Source: DASZHJ01 sp035517495
Lineage (GTDB): Bacteria > Pseudomonadota > Alphaproteobacteria > ATCC43930 > CGMCC-115725
Length of the DNA stretch: 64,000 nt
Direction of reading: 5' to 3'
Assembly (NCBI GenBank): GCA_035517495.1
Contig: DATIYT010000103.1
Coordinates: 62,001 to 126,000, forward strand
Shown: piece by piece, positions 41,334 through 49,737 of the stretch
Numbering within the stretch: the stretch's first letter is position 1
Layout of the letters: every line of letters starts with the position of its first letter
The notes under the pieces: generated by a model
What the model was told of the DNA's origin: nothing
What the model saw: the letters and a program-made list of their open reading frames with translations, nothing else
Databases searched by the model: none
Translations under genes and position numbers: made by a program

Positions 41334-42509
41334 ATGCTCAGATGGTCGGCGGTATTGGGCGCAGCGGCGTTGGCGGCAGTTGCGGGACTCGCGGCGGTGA
41401 CCGCGCCTGCCTTGGCGCAACTCGCAGGCAAGGAAATCCACATCGGGATTGGTGGTCCTCTTACCACTCCCTCGGCGACTTTTGGGGTTGAGATGCGCCA
41501 AGCCGTCGATCTCGCGATCGCAGACAAGAACGCGAAGGGCGGCATCCTCGGCGCCAAAATCGTCGGGGTCGCTCTCGACGACGAGGCCAGCAACGCCAAA
41601 GGCGAGGCCGTCGCCCATAGCTTCTGTGACGATCCCGCGATGCTCGGCGTCATCGGGCACGTCAATAGCGGGGTCACCATCGCAGCCTCGACGATCTACA
41701 GCGGCTGCGGCCTCTCGATGATCACGGCCATGTCCTCCAATCCCGCAATCACCGACCGGGGCCTGGCGGGAATCTTCCGTCTCACGAACCGGGACGACCG
41801 CAAGGGGCCAGGGCTTGCCAACTATCTGATCTCGGTCATGAAGAAGCGTCGCGCGGTCGTCTTCGACGACAAGACCCCATACGGGACGGGTCTCGCCGAT
41901 CTCTTCTCGAAGGCCTTCGAGGCGAAGGGTGGCGCCGTCGTCAAGCGCGAAGGCGTCAAGGCCGGCGAGACCCAGTTCGACCAGCTCGTGAAGTCGATGC
42001 CCTCCGACTTCGATGTCGTGTTCTTTGCGGGTATTCGCGAAGGAGCTCTGATCCTCAAGGAGATGCGGGCTCAGGGGCGCAACCAGCTCTTCACCTGCGG
42101 CGACGGCTGCTGGGATGTAAAGGGCTTCATATTGGCGTCGGAGGGCGCCGCCACGAAGGGCGAGGGCGTTCGCGTGCTTTCCGCCGCACCGGCGCTTGGC
42201 AAGGTTCCGGGTTCGGCCGCATTCGCCGAGCGGTACACCGCGAAATATGGACCGATCAACAATTACGCCGCGAACTCTTACGATTCCGCGCGCGTGCTGC
42301 TGGTGGCCATTGAAGCCGCGGCAAAGCGCAAGCATGCGATGCCAAGCCGAGCCGAGGTGCTGGACGCGCTCGAGCGGATCAAGTTTCAGGGGATCGCTTA
42401 TGCGCGGCCGGTCGAGTGGACGGAGAACGGCGATAACAAGGCGGCCGTCATCTTTGTCAATGTCGTGGTCGATGACCACTTCAAGGAAGTGGCGGAGATA
42501 GGCGATTGA
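41334..42509 (+). CDS. Orphan LIV-type ABC substrate-binding protein
   Basis: 391 residues from the ATG at 41334, chosen over the ATG at 41301 because GGGAGG sits six bases upstream and the shorter form begins with a proper Sec signal (MLRWSAVLGAAALAAVAGLA) cleaved after ALA at residue 28. The mature part, KEIHIGIGGPLTTPSATFGVEMRQAVDLAIADKN-like, then VIGHVNSGVTIAAS, is a type I periplasmic binding protein. No permease or ATPase genes adjoin it; it may share the LIV transporter at 31-37 kb. It heads a plus-strand gene run of flavin oxidases. Confidence 0.9.
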   Translation: MLRWSAVLGAAALAAVAGLAAVTAPALAQLAGKEIHIGIGGPLTTPSATFGVEMRQAVDLAIADKNAKGGILGAKIVGVALDDEASNAKGEAVAHSFCDDPAMLGVIGHVNSGVTIAASTIYSGCGLSMITAMSSNPAITDRGLAGIFRLTNRDDRKGPGLANYLISVMKKRRAVVFDDKTPYGTGLADLFSKAFEAKGGAVVKREGVKAGETQFDQLVKSMPSDFDVVFFAGIREGALILKEMRAQGRNQLFTCGDGCWDVKGFILASEGAATKGEGVRVLSAAPALGKVPGSAAFAERYTAKYGPINNYAANSYDSARVLLVAIEAAAKRKHAMPSRAEVLDALERIKFQGIAYARPVEWTENGDNKAAVIFVNVVVDDHFKEVAEIGD

Positions 42510-42604
42510 GCTCTTCCAACTCGGCCTGATGAGTTACGCCTGATCGGCGGCATCGCGACGACAGGCTCTTCGGTCGCTGCTCACAAATCCACGTCCCCGC
42601 ATGT

Positions 42605-42642
42605 CCACCCTATTCCCCCGACCCCAGGGCGGGATAGGGTGG
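42605..42642 (+). terminator. GC-rich hairpin between the binding-protein and DAO genes
   Basis: CCACCCTAT plus CCC (with one bulged T between) pairs with GGG plus ATAGGGTGG around a 13-base loop, about 95 bases after the binding-protein stop and 33 bases before the next start. No U-run follows. It may limit read-through, so that the secreted binding protein exceeds the cytoplasmic enzyme. Confidence 0.5.
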
Positions 42643-42675
42643 GGGTAAGTCGGTAGACGGTCGGAGGGTACGAGC

Positions 42676-43854
42676 GTGAGCGAAAGTAGCGATGTCGCGA
42701 TCATCGGCGGCGGCGCCGTCGGCAGCTCGATCGCATATTTCCTGGCGTCCGATCCGGCGTTCCAGGGCCGGATCGTCGTGCTGGAGCCGGACCCCAGCTA
42801 TCGCTTCGCGTCGTCGGCGCTGTCGCTAAGCTCGATCCGCCTGCAATTCTCGACTTCCACAAACATCGAGCTATCCCGCTTCGGTATTGATTTCTTGCGC
42901 GCCGCCGGACGCCGTCTGGCCGTCGACGGCGAAGCCGCGGAGGTCGGCTATATCGAGCGGCCCTATCTGTTCCTGGCAAGCACGGAAGGTCGCGCGATAC
43001 TCGAGACGAACCATCGTCTGCAAAAGAGCATGGGCGCGAACATTCTGCTGCTGGAGGCGGCGGAACTGCGAGCGCGTTTCCCTTGGCTCTCCACCGACGG
43101 GGTCGCGCTGGGCTCCCTCGGCATCAAGGACGAGGGATGGTTCGATGGCTACGGGCTCCTGCAGGCGTTCCGGCGCAAGGCGCGGAGCCTCGGCGTGGCG
43201 TACCGCGACGAGCGCGTGGTGGGGATCGAACGCAAGGGTCGACGCATCGAAGCGGTCAGGCTCTCGGGCGGCGGGCGTCTTGCCTGCGGCATTGCCGTCA
43301 ATGCGGCGGGCCCGGGCGCCGGCAAGGTGGCGGCGCTCGCCGGCGTGGCACTTCCGGTCGAACCGCGCCGGCGCTGCGTCTTCGTGTTCGATTGCCGCGA
43401 GCCGCTCCCGAACTGCCCGCTGCTGATCGACGTGAGCGGCGCGTTCTTTCGACCGGAGGGCCGCTATTACGTGGGCGGCATCTCGCCGCCGCCGGAGCGC
43501 GAGCAGGCGCAACCGGATTTCGAGGTGGATCACAGCGAATGGGAGGAGCTGGTCTGGCCGCCGCTCGCGCACCGAGTGCCGGCTTTGGAGGCGGTCAAGG
43601 TGATAAATTCATGGGCCGGCCACTACGACTACAACACCTTCGACCAGAACGGCATCATTGGGCCGCATGTGGAGATCGATAATTTCTTGTTGGCGAACGG
43701 CTTCAGCGGCCATGGCATCCAGCAATCTCCCGCGACCGGCCGCGGCATTGCCGAGTTGATCGCGCATGGCCGCTACCGAACCCTCGATCTGACGCCGTTC
43801 TCGCAGGCCCGTATCGTCGAGAACCGGCCGATCCAGGAGTTGAACGTGGTCTAG
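42676..43854 (+). CDS. DAO-family FAD oxidoreductase (FOXRED1/sarcosine-oxidase-beta-like)
   Basis: 392 residues from a GTG at 42676 preceded by GGAGGGT. The FAD fold is at the N-terminus (DVAIIGGGAVGSSIAYFL), and the C-terminus has GHYDYNTFDQNGIIGPH, then NFLLANGFSGHGIQQSPATGRGIAEL, the standard DAO ending. The SLSSIRLQFST region resembles FOXRED1-type proteins. A likely role is oxidation of a secondary or tertiary amino acid such as sarcosine or a derivative. It is followed after 47 bases by a nitroreductase and then by the DMGDH-like pair. Confidence 0.86.
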   Translation: MSESSDVAIIGGGAVGSSIAYFLASDPAFQGRIVVLEPDPSYRFASSALSLSSIRLQFSTSTNIELSRFGIDFLRAAGRRLAVDGEAAEVGYIERPYLFLASTEGRAILETNHRLQKSMGANILLLEAAELRARFPWLSTDGVALGSLGIKDEGWFDGYGLLQAFRRKARSLGVAYRDERVVGIERKGRRIEAVRLSGGGRLACGIAVNAAGPGAGKVAALAGVALPVEPRRRCVFVFDCREPLPNCPLLIDVSGAFFRPEGRYYVGGISPPPEREQAQPDFEVDHSEWEELVWPPLAHRVPALEAVKVINSWAGHYDYNTFDQNGIIGPHVEIDNFLLANGFSGHGIQQSPATGRGIAELIAHGRYRTLDLTPFSQARIVENRPIQELNVV

Positions 43855-43901
43855 GCAGTGTCCCACACCGCCGTCTCGGCGGCGGTGATCGAGAGGGGAA
43901 C

Positions 43902-44603
43902 ATGACAGAGCTCGGCATTTTCGAGGCGATCCATACCGCCCGCGTACTGCGCAAGCTCAAGTCTGACCCGGTTCCGGACGCAGTGATCGAGCGAATCCTC
44001 GACGCGGCGATCCGTGCGCCCTCGGCCGGGAATGCTCAGAACTGGGCTTTCCTCGTCGTGCGTGATCCCGAGCAGCGTCGGAAGCTAGGCACCATCTATC
44101 GCAAGGCCTCGGATATTGCGGACGCGATGTACAAAGCGCGTGGCCGTCCCCCGCACATGACCGAGGATCAGTTCCAGCGCCTCATGTCGTCGGGGTCCTA
44201 TCTCTGGGATCACATGGGCGATGCACCGGTGATTTTGATCCCCTGTCAGACGCAGCCGAAATTGCCGCCGCTGGAGAGCCTTCCGCCCGACCTGCGCGGT
44301 CGCTACGCCGATGAAGAGCGCTACGTCGAGCGTATTCGCGGTGCCAGCATCTATCCGGCCGTGCAGAACGTCATCCTTGCTTGCCGCGCGCTTGGGCTCG
44401 GGACGACCATCACCACCAATCACATCCGCTGCGAGGATGAGGTGAAGCAAGTGCTCGGCGTCCCCGAGCACGTGCAAACTTTCGCGATGATGCCGATCGG
44501 CTATCCAATCGGCAAATTCGGCCCGCTGAGCCGCCGTCCAGTGACCGAGGTCGCGTATGTCGACCGCTGGGCGCGGCCCTGGCCCGGCGACGCCGGAATT
44601 TGA
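43902..44603 (+). CDS. Nitroreductase-family FMN oxidoreductase
   Basis: 233 residues. IHTARVLRKLKSDPVPDAVIERILDAAIRAPSAGNAQNW is the FMN-binding N-terminal block of the family, and ALGLGTTITTNH with LGVPEHVQTFAMMPIGYP the C-terminal block. It is not the FbiB-like subtype seen at 12784. Members reduce nitro groups, quinones or flavins, or dehydrogenate small molecules; nothing here fixes the substrate. It lies in a plus-strand run of amine-oxidising flavoproteins and could serve as an auxiliary flavin reductase. Confidence 0.86.
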   Translation: MTELGIFEAIHTARVLRKLKSDPVPDAVIERILDAAIRAPSAGNAQNWAFLVVRDPEQRRKLGTIYRKASDIADAMYKARGRPPHMTEDQFQRLMSSGSYLWDHMGDAPVILIPCQTQPKLPPLESLPPDLRGRYADEERYVERIRGASIYPAVQNVILACRALGLGTTITTNHIRCEDEVKQVLGVPEHVQTFAMMPIGYPIGKFGPLSRRPVTEVAYVDRWARPWPGDAGI

Positions 44604-44731
44604 CGTCAACCCCTGGGGAGTGACGAGCGCCCGTCCAATCGGGTGTTCCCGGCGTGCTTTCTCGGCGCCGAGGATCGCGTCAGCGAATGCGGCGGGATGT
44701 GCGAAGGTTCGAAGCAGGATACGATCGGCCA

Positions 44732-47155
44732 ATGACCGAGATTCCCTCCCATGTCCGAATGGTCGTCATCGGCGGCGGCATCGCCGGGTGCAGCGCACTT
44801 TATCACTTGGCGAAGATGGGCTGGAGCGATGCGGTCTTGCTGGAGCGGAACGAGCTCACCTCGGGCTCCACCTGGCACGCCGCCGGGAATTGCCCGAATT
44901 TCTCCGGTAGCTGGAGCATCATGAAGCTGCAGCGCTACTCGACGCAGCTTTACCGGCGCCTCGGCGCCGAGGTCGATTATCCCGTGGGCTATCACGTGAC
45001 GGGTGCGATCCGCCTGGCGCAAAACCGCGCGCGCATGGAGGAGTTCCGCCACGTCACCTCCATGGCGCGCCATCAAGGCATCGACTTCGAGATGCTGACC
45101 CCAGGCGAAATCAGGGACCGTTATCCCTTCATCGGGTTGCGTGGGCTCGAAGGGGGGCAATGGGACCCCGATGACGGCGATGTTGACCCGGCACAACTTA
45201 CCCAGGCTTTCGCCAAAGGCGCGCGCGACTCCGGCGCCAAGATCTTCCGCCTCTGCCCTGTGACGGCGATCGGGCGCACGCCGGGCGGCGAGTGGCGCAT
45301 CGAAACGCCACGGGGCGCGGTCATCGCCGAAATCGTGGTGAACGCCGCCGGATTTCGCGCGGCGGAGATCGGCGCCTTGGTCGGCCGCGATTTGCCCTGC
45401 GTCACGCTCGCGCATCAATATCTCGTCACCGAGGACATAGAGGCGTTGGCGTCGCGTCCGCAAAAGCTTCCGCTGCTGCGCGATCCCGGCGACAGCTATT
45501 ATCTGCGCCAGGAGCGCGACGGGCTGCTGCTCGGCCCTTATGAGCGGGAACCGCGCGCTCATTGGCTCGATGGCGTCCCGGAGGATTTCTCTTTCCAGCT
45601 ATTTCCCGACGATCTCGACCGGCTCGCCTGGCACATCGAGGCTGCCATGGCGCGCGTGCCGCTGCTGCGCGAGGCCGGAATAAAGAAGGTGATCAACGGT
45701 CCCATTCCCTACACGCCCGACGGCAATCCGCTGATCGGACCCGCGCCCGGCCTCCGGAATTTCTTTGAGTGCTGTGTGTTCTCGTTCGGGATCGTGCAGG
45801 GCGGCGGCGCCGGCAAAGCGCTCGCGGAATGGGTTGTCGAGGGCGAGACCGAGTGGGATCTTTGGAGTGTCGATCCGCGCCGGTTTACGGGCCACGTGAC
45901 CAAGGCCTACACGGCGGCGAAGGCGCTGGAACTCTATCGCAACGAGTATGCGATCGGCTTTCCCTTCGAGGAACGGCCGGCGGGCCGTCCGGCCAAGACC
46001 TCGCCGCTCTATGAGCGGCTGCGCGACAAGGGCGCCCTGTTCGGCGCCCGCAATGGCTGGGAACGCGCCACCTGGTTTCCGCGCCGTGCCGCGGAGGCGC
46101 GTGAAGAACTGACGTTTCATCGCCCGCATTGGTTCGAGACCGTGGCAGAGGAGTGCCGCGCGGTTGCCGAGCGGGTGGCCGTGCTCGATCTGCCGGGGTT
46201 CAGCAAGTTCGAGGTGACGGGACCCGATGCCGCGCAATGGCTCGACGAGCTTGTCACGGGTGCGCTGCCAGCGGTCGGCCGTGTCGCGCTCAACTACGCC
46301 TGTACGTCCAAAGGTGGCCTGCTGACCGAGATCACCATCACGCGCCTCGCGGAAGATCGGTTCTGGCTGATCGGCAGTGCCGCCGCCGAGTGGCACGACC
46401 AAGACTGGCTCACGCATCATCTGCCGAGCGACGGCAGCGTGCGCCTCGCCAATCTGACCGCCGAGTACGGGACGCTGGTCGTGGCGGGACCGCGCTCCCG
46501 CGCGGTGCTGGCGTCGCTGTCATCAGCCGATTTCTCGACTCCGGCGTTTCCATGGCGGTCCGCCCGCATGGTCGGAGTGGGGCCGGCGCAGGCTCTCGCG
46601 CTCAGAATCTCCTATGTGGGCGAGCTTGGCTGGGAGCTGCATCTTCCGATGCCGCACCTCGCCGACGTCTATGACCGCGTGTGGCGTGCGGGCGAGCCGG
46701 AGGGGATCCGCGACATCGGCATCTATGCGGTCGATTCGCTGCGCCTGGAAAAATGCTATCGCTCCTGGAAGCAGGACCTGGAGATCGGCTACTCGCCGCT
46801 GGCGGCGTCGCTCGACCGCTTCGTCAAACTCGACAAACCTTCTTTCATCGGACGCCTGGCGTTGCTGCGGGAGAAAGAAAATGGACCCGCAACCCGCTTT
46901 GTCCCGCTGTTGGTTGAGGGCGAGGTCGACGCGCCCTATTGCTCGACAGTGACCTCGGGCGATCAGCGCGTGGGCATCGTGACATCCGCCGGCTTCGGCC
47001 ATCGTATAGGCCGAGCGATCGTGCTCGCCTATGTACGACGCGACGTGGCCATTGAAGGCCGACGCGTCCAAATCGAAATACTGGGCGAGCGGGTGACGGC
47101 AACGGTGGCGCGGGAACCGCTTTATGATCCCGATAATCGACGCCTCAGGGCGTGA
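44732..47155 (+). CDS. Dimethylglycine/sarcosine dehydrogenase-like protein with GcvT domains 1
   Basis: 807 residues from the ATG at 44732. A DAO-type FAD domain comes first (VVIGGGIAGCSALYHLAKMG), with TSGSTWHAAG placing H49 at the known covalent-flavin histidine of DMGDH and SDH. FAO_M and GcvT/aminomethyltransferase (tetrahydrofolate-binding) domains follow from about residue 430 to the end (ISYVGELGWELH, EKCYRSWKQDLE). Family members strip an N-methyl group and pass it to folate as methylene-THF, with electrons to ETF. Eleven bases separate it from a second gene of the same kind. The substrate may be dimethylglycine, sarcosine or a related N-methyl amino acid. Confidence 0.9.
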   Translation: MTEIPSHVRMVVIGGGIAGCSALYHLAKMGWSDAVLLERNELTSGSTWHAAGNCPNFSGSWSIMKLQRYSTQLYRRLGAEVDYPVGYHVTGAIRLAQNRARMEEFRHVTSMARHQGIDFEMLTPGEIRDRYPFIGLRGLEGGQWDPDDGDVDPAQLTQAFAKGARDSGAKIFRLCPVTAIGRTPGGEWRIETPRGAVIAEIVVNAAGFRAAEIGALVGRDLPCVTLAHQYLVTEDIEALASRPQKLPLLRDPGDSYYLRQERDGLLLGPYEREPRAHWLDGVPEDFSFQLFPDDLDRLAWHIEAAMARVPLLREAGIKKVINGPIPYTPDGNPLIGPAPGLRNFFECCVFSFGIVQGGGAGKALAEWVVEGETEWDLWSVDPRRFTGHVTKAYTAAKALELYRNEYAIGFPFEERPAGRPAKTSPLYERLRDKGALFGARNGWERATWFPRRAAEAREELTFHRPHWFETVAEECRAVAERVAVLDLPGFSKFEVTGPDAAQWLDELVTGALPAVGRVALNYACTSKGGLLTEITITRLAEDRFWLIGSAAAEWHDQDWLTHHLPSDGSVRLANLTAEYGTLVVAGPRSRAVLASLSSADFSTPAFPWRSARMVGVGPAQALALRISYVGELGWELHLPMPHLADVYDRVWRAGEPEGIRDIGIYAVDSLRLEKCYRSWKQDLEIGYSPLAASLDRFVKLDKPSFIGRLALLREKENGPATRFVPLLVEGEVDAPYCSTVTSGDQRVGIVTSAGFGHRIGRAIVLAYVRRDVAIEGRRVQIEILGERVTATVAREPLYDPDNRRLRA

Positions 47156-47166
47156 AGGAGAGTGCG

Positions 47167-49626
47167 ATGGCAGAAGCCCTTCCCCAACGCGCACGCGCTG
47201 TCATCATCGGGGGCGGCGTGGTGGGCTGCTCGGTTGCGTATCACCTGGCGAAGCTGGGGTGGCGCGACGTGGTCCTGCTGGAGCGCAAGCAGCTTACATC
47301 CGGCACGACTTGGCATGCGGCTGGGCTGATCGGCCAGCTTCGCGCGACCCTCAATCTGACCAAGCTCGCGAAGTACTCGGCCGAGCTTTATCGCGTTCTC
47401 GAGGCGGAGACCGGGGAGCAGGTGGGGTTTCGCCAGCGCGGATCATTGGGAATTGCGCTCACCAAAGATCGCTTCGAGGAATTTCGCCGTGGCGCCTCGA
47501 TGGCTCACATGTTTGACCTCGAGGTCGAAGTGCTGTCGCCAGCGGATTGCCAGAGGATCCACCCGCTGATCGAGACCAAGGATGTCGTCGGCGGCGTGTT
47601 TCTGCCCAAGGACGGGCAAGCCGATCCCGCCAATGTCGCGTTGGCGCTCGCCAAGGGCGCGCGGCAGCGCGGCGTCAGGATCTTTGAGAACACGAAGGTA
47701 ACCGGCGTCAGCCGCGCGAACGGGCGCGCGGCCGGAGTCACTACGTCCGCGGGCGAGATCGCGGCCGAGTTCGTGGTGAATTGCGCGGGCATGTGGGGCC
47801 GTGAGGTCGGCCGCATGGCTGGGGTCAGCGTGCCGCTGCATGCCTGCGAGCATTTCTATGTGGTGACCGAACCGATCGATGGATTGCCGCGGGATCTCCC
47901 GGTGCTGCGTGTTCCCGACGAAGCCACATACTACAAGGAGGATGCGGGAAAGCTCCTGGTCGGTTGCTTCGAGCTAAAGGCCAAGCCCTGGGGCGGCGCC
48001 GGCATTCCCGAACAGTTCTGCTTCGACCAACTGCCCCCGGACATCGATCACTTCGAGCCGATTCTGGCGCGAGCGATCGAGCGCGTGCCGATGCTCGCCG
48101 AGGCCGGAATCCGGACCTTCTTCAATGGGCCCGAGAGCTTCACCGCCGACGGCCGCTATCTCCTGGGCGAGGCGCCGGAACTCAAGAATTTTTATCTCGC
48201 CTGCGGCTTCAATTCGATCGGCATCCAATCCGCGGGCGGCGCCGGCAAGGCGCTCGCGGAGTGGATGGATCGAGGTGAGCCGCCTTTCGATCTCTGGGAC
48301 GTGGATATTCGCCGTTTGCAGCCGTTCCAGAGCAACCGCCGCTATCTCGCAAGCCGTGTCTCCGAGACATTGGGGCTGCTCTACGCCGACCATTTCCCCT
48401 ATCGGCAATACGCGACCGCGCGCGGCATCCGCCAATCGCCGCTGCACGAGCGCTTGGCCGCCGAAGGTGCCTGCTTCGGCGAAGTGGCGGGATGGGAACG
48501 GGCCAATTGGTTTGGCGCGCCCGGGAGCGCGCCGCATTACGAATACAGTTGGGGCCGGCAGAATTGGTTTCAGAACCGAGCGGCCGAGCATCGCGCCGTG
48601 CGCGAGGCCGTCGGCCTCTTCGACATGACCTCGTTTGCCAAGTTCCGCGTCGAAGGCCCCGATGCCGCCGATGTGCTGCAGCGCATCTCGGCCAACGACG
48701 TGGCGGTGCCGACGGGCCGCGTCGTCTACACGCAATGGCTCAATCCGCGTGGGCGGATCGAGGCGGATCTGACGGTGACCAGGCTTGCCGAGGATTCCTT
48801 TCTGGTGGTCACCAGTGCGGCGTGCGCTACTCGCGACCTCGCCTGGCTCAAGCGGCACCTTCCCGAGGGCGCCCGATGCGCCGTCGTAGAAGCGACCGGC
48901 GCGGAGGCGGTGCTGAGCCTGATGGGTCCGCGCTCACGTAGGTTGTTGCAGGGCCTGACCGACACCGACCTCACCAATGCAGCATTCCCCTTCGGCACCG
49001 CGCGCGAGCTCGAGTTGGGCCCGGTATTGGCCCGCGCCCATCGGATCACCTATGTGGGAGAGTTGGGTTGGGAGCTCTATGTGCCATCCGAGATGGCTCG
49101 CGCGGCTTTCGACGCGCTGATGGAGGCGGGCCGCGAGCATGGACTCAAGCTCTGCGGTCTGCATGCGCTCGACACTCTCCGCCTCGAAAAGGCGTACCGC
49201 TCTTTCGGCCACGACATCTCCGACGAGGATCATGTGCTGGAGGCGGGCTTGGGCTTTGCGGTGAAGCTGGACAAAAGACGGTCGAAATTCGGCGACTTCA
49301 TCGGCCGTGACGCGGTGCTGCGCAAGCGCGAGACCGGGCTCGATCGCCGTCTCGTTCAGTTCAAGCTGCGGGATGCCGAACCGTTGATTTATCTGAACGA
49401 GCCGATCTGGCGGGGCGATCGAATTGTCGGCCGCGTTGTCTCGGGCAGCTACGGGCACCACCTCGGCGCGTCGGTTGGGCTGGGCTATGTGGACTGTTCG
49501 CCCTCAGAGAGTGCGGAACAGCTCTGCACCGGTCCTTTTTCGATCGAGATTGCCGGCGAGCGCTTTGCTGCCGAGGCGAGCCTGCGCCCGCTCTATGATC
49601 CGAGGGGGGAAAGGATTCGCTGCTGA
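47167..49626 (+). CDS. Dimethylglycine/sarcosine dehydrogenase-like protein with GcvT domains 2
   Basis: 819 residues from the ATG at 47167, preceded by AAGGAGAG; the GTG at 47152 is less likely. Same layout as the gene before it: FAD fold (AVIIGGGVVGCSVAYHLAKLG), TSGTTWHAAG with covalent-flavin candidate H50, and C-terminal GcvT domains (ITYVGELGWELY, EKAYRSFGHDIS). Its GLIGQLRATLNLTKLAKYS segment fits DMGDH more closely than its partner, whose matching segment is altered. The two are clear paralogues but well diverged, so sequential demethylation steps are plausible. No glycine cleavage or folate genes are nearby. Confidence 0.9.
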   Translation: MAEALPQRARAVIIGGGVVGCSVAYHLAKLGWRDVVLLERKQLTSGTTWHAAGLIGQLRATLNLTKLAKYSAELYRVLEAETGEQVGFRQRGSLGIALTKDRFEEFRRGASMAHMFDLEVEVLSPADCQRIHPLIETKDVVGGVFLPKDGQADPANVALALAKGARQRGVRIFENTKVTGVSRANGRAAGVTTSAGEIAAEFVVNCAGMWGREVGRMAGVSVPLHACEHFYVVTEPIDGLPRDLPVLRVPDEATYYKEDAGKLLVGCFELKAKPWGGAGIPEQFCFDQLPPDIDHFEPILARAIERVPMLAEAGIRTFFNGPESFTADGRYLLGEAPELKNFYLACGFNSIGIQSAGGAGKALAEWMDRGEPPFDLWDVDIRRLQPFQSNRRYLASRVSETLGLLYADHFPYRQYATARGIRQSPLHERLAAEGACFGEVAGWERANWFGAPGSAPHYEYSWGRQNWFQNRAAEHRAVREAVGLFDMTSFAKFRVEGPDAADVLQRISANDVAVPTGRVVYTQWLNPRGRIEADLTVTRLAEDSFLVVTSAACATRDLAWLKRHLPEGARCAVVEATGAEAVLSLMGPRSRRLLQGLTDTDLTNAAFPFGTARELELGPVLARAHRITYVGELGWELYVPSEMARAAFDALMEAGREHGLKLCGLHALDTLRLEKAYRSFGHDISDEDHVLEAGLGFAVKLDKRRSKFGDFIGRDAVLRKRETGLDRRLVQFKLRDAEPLIYLNEPIWRGDRIVGRVVSGSYGHHLGASVGLGYVDCSPSESAEQLCTGPFSIEIAGERFAAEASLRPLYDPRGERIRC

Positions 49627-49661
49627 GGACTCCATCGCGTGCAAGCGGCGCCGCCGCGCGA

Positions 49662-49674
49662 CCTGGGACCCAGG
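49662..49674. other. Palindrome in the convergent spacer
   Basis: CCTGGG and CCCAGG flank a single A, followed by GCCGGC...CGGC-type self-pairing sequence up to 49714. It lies between the convergent DMGDH-like and CoxS-CoxG genes and may be a terminator without a U-run or a member of a dispersed intergenic repeat. I see no second copy in this window. Confidence 0.3.
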
Positions 49675-49737
49675 AATAGCAACGCCGGCTCTCGCTTCGC
49701 TCGGCTGGGGTGACGAACAAGGAAGACGGCGAGGAAA

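Noticed and set aside
44604..44731. A glycine riboswitch before the DMGDH-like genes
   Set aside because: The 128-base leader lacks the paired conserved aptamer cores expected of that riboswitch.
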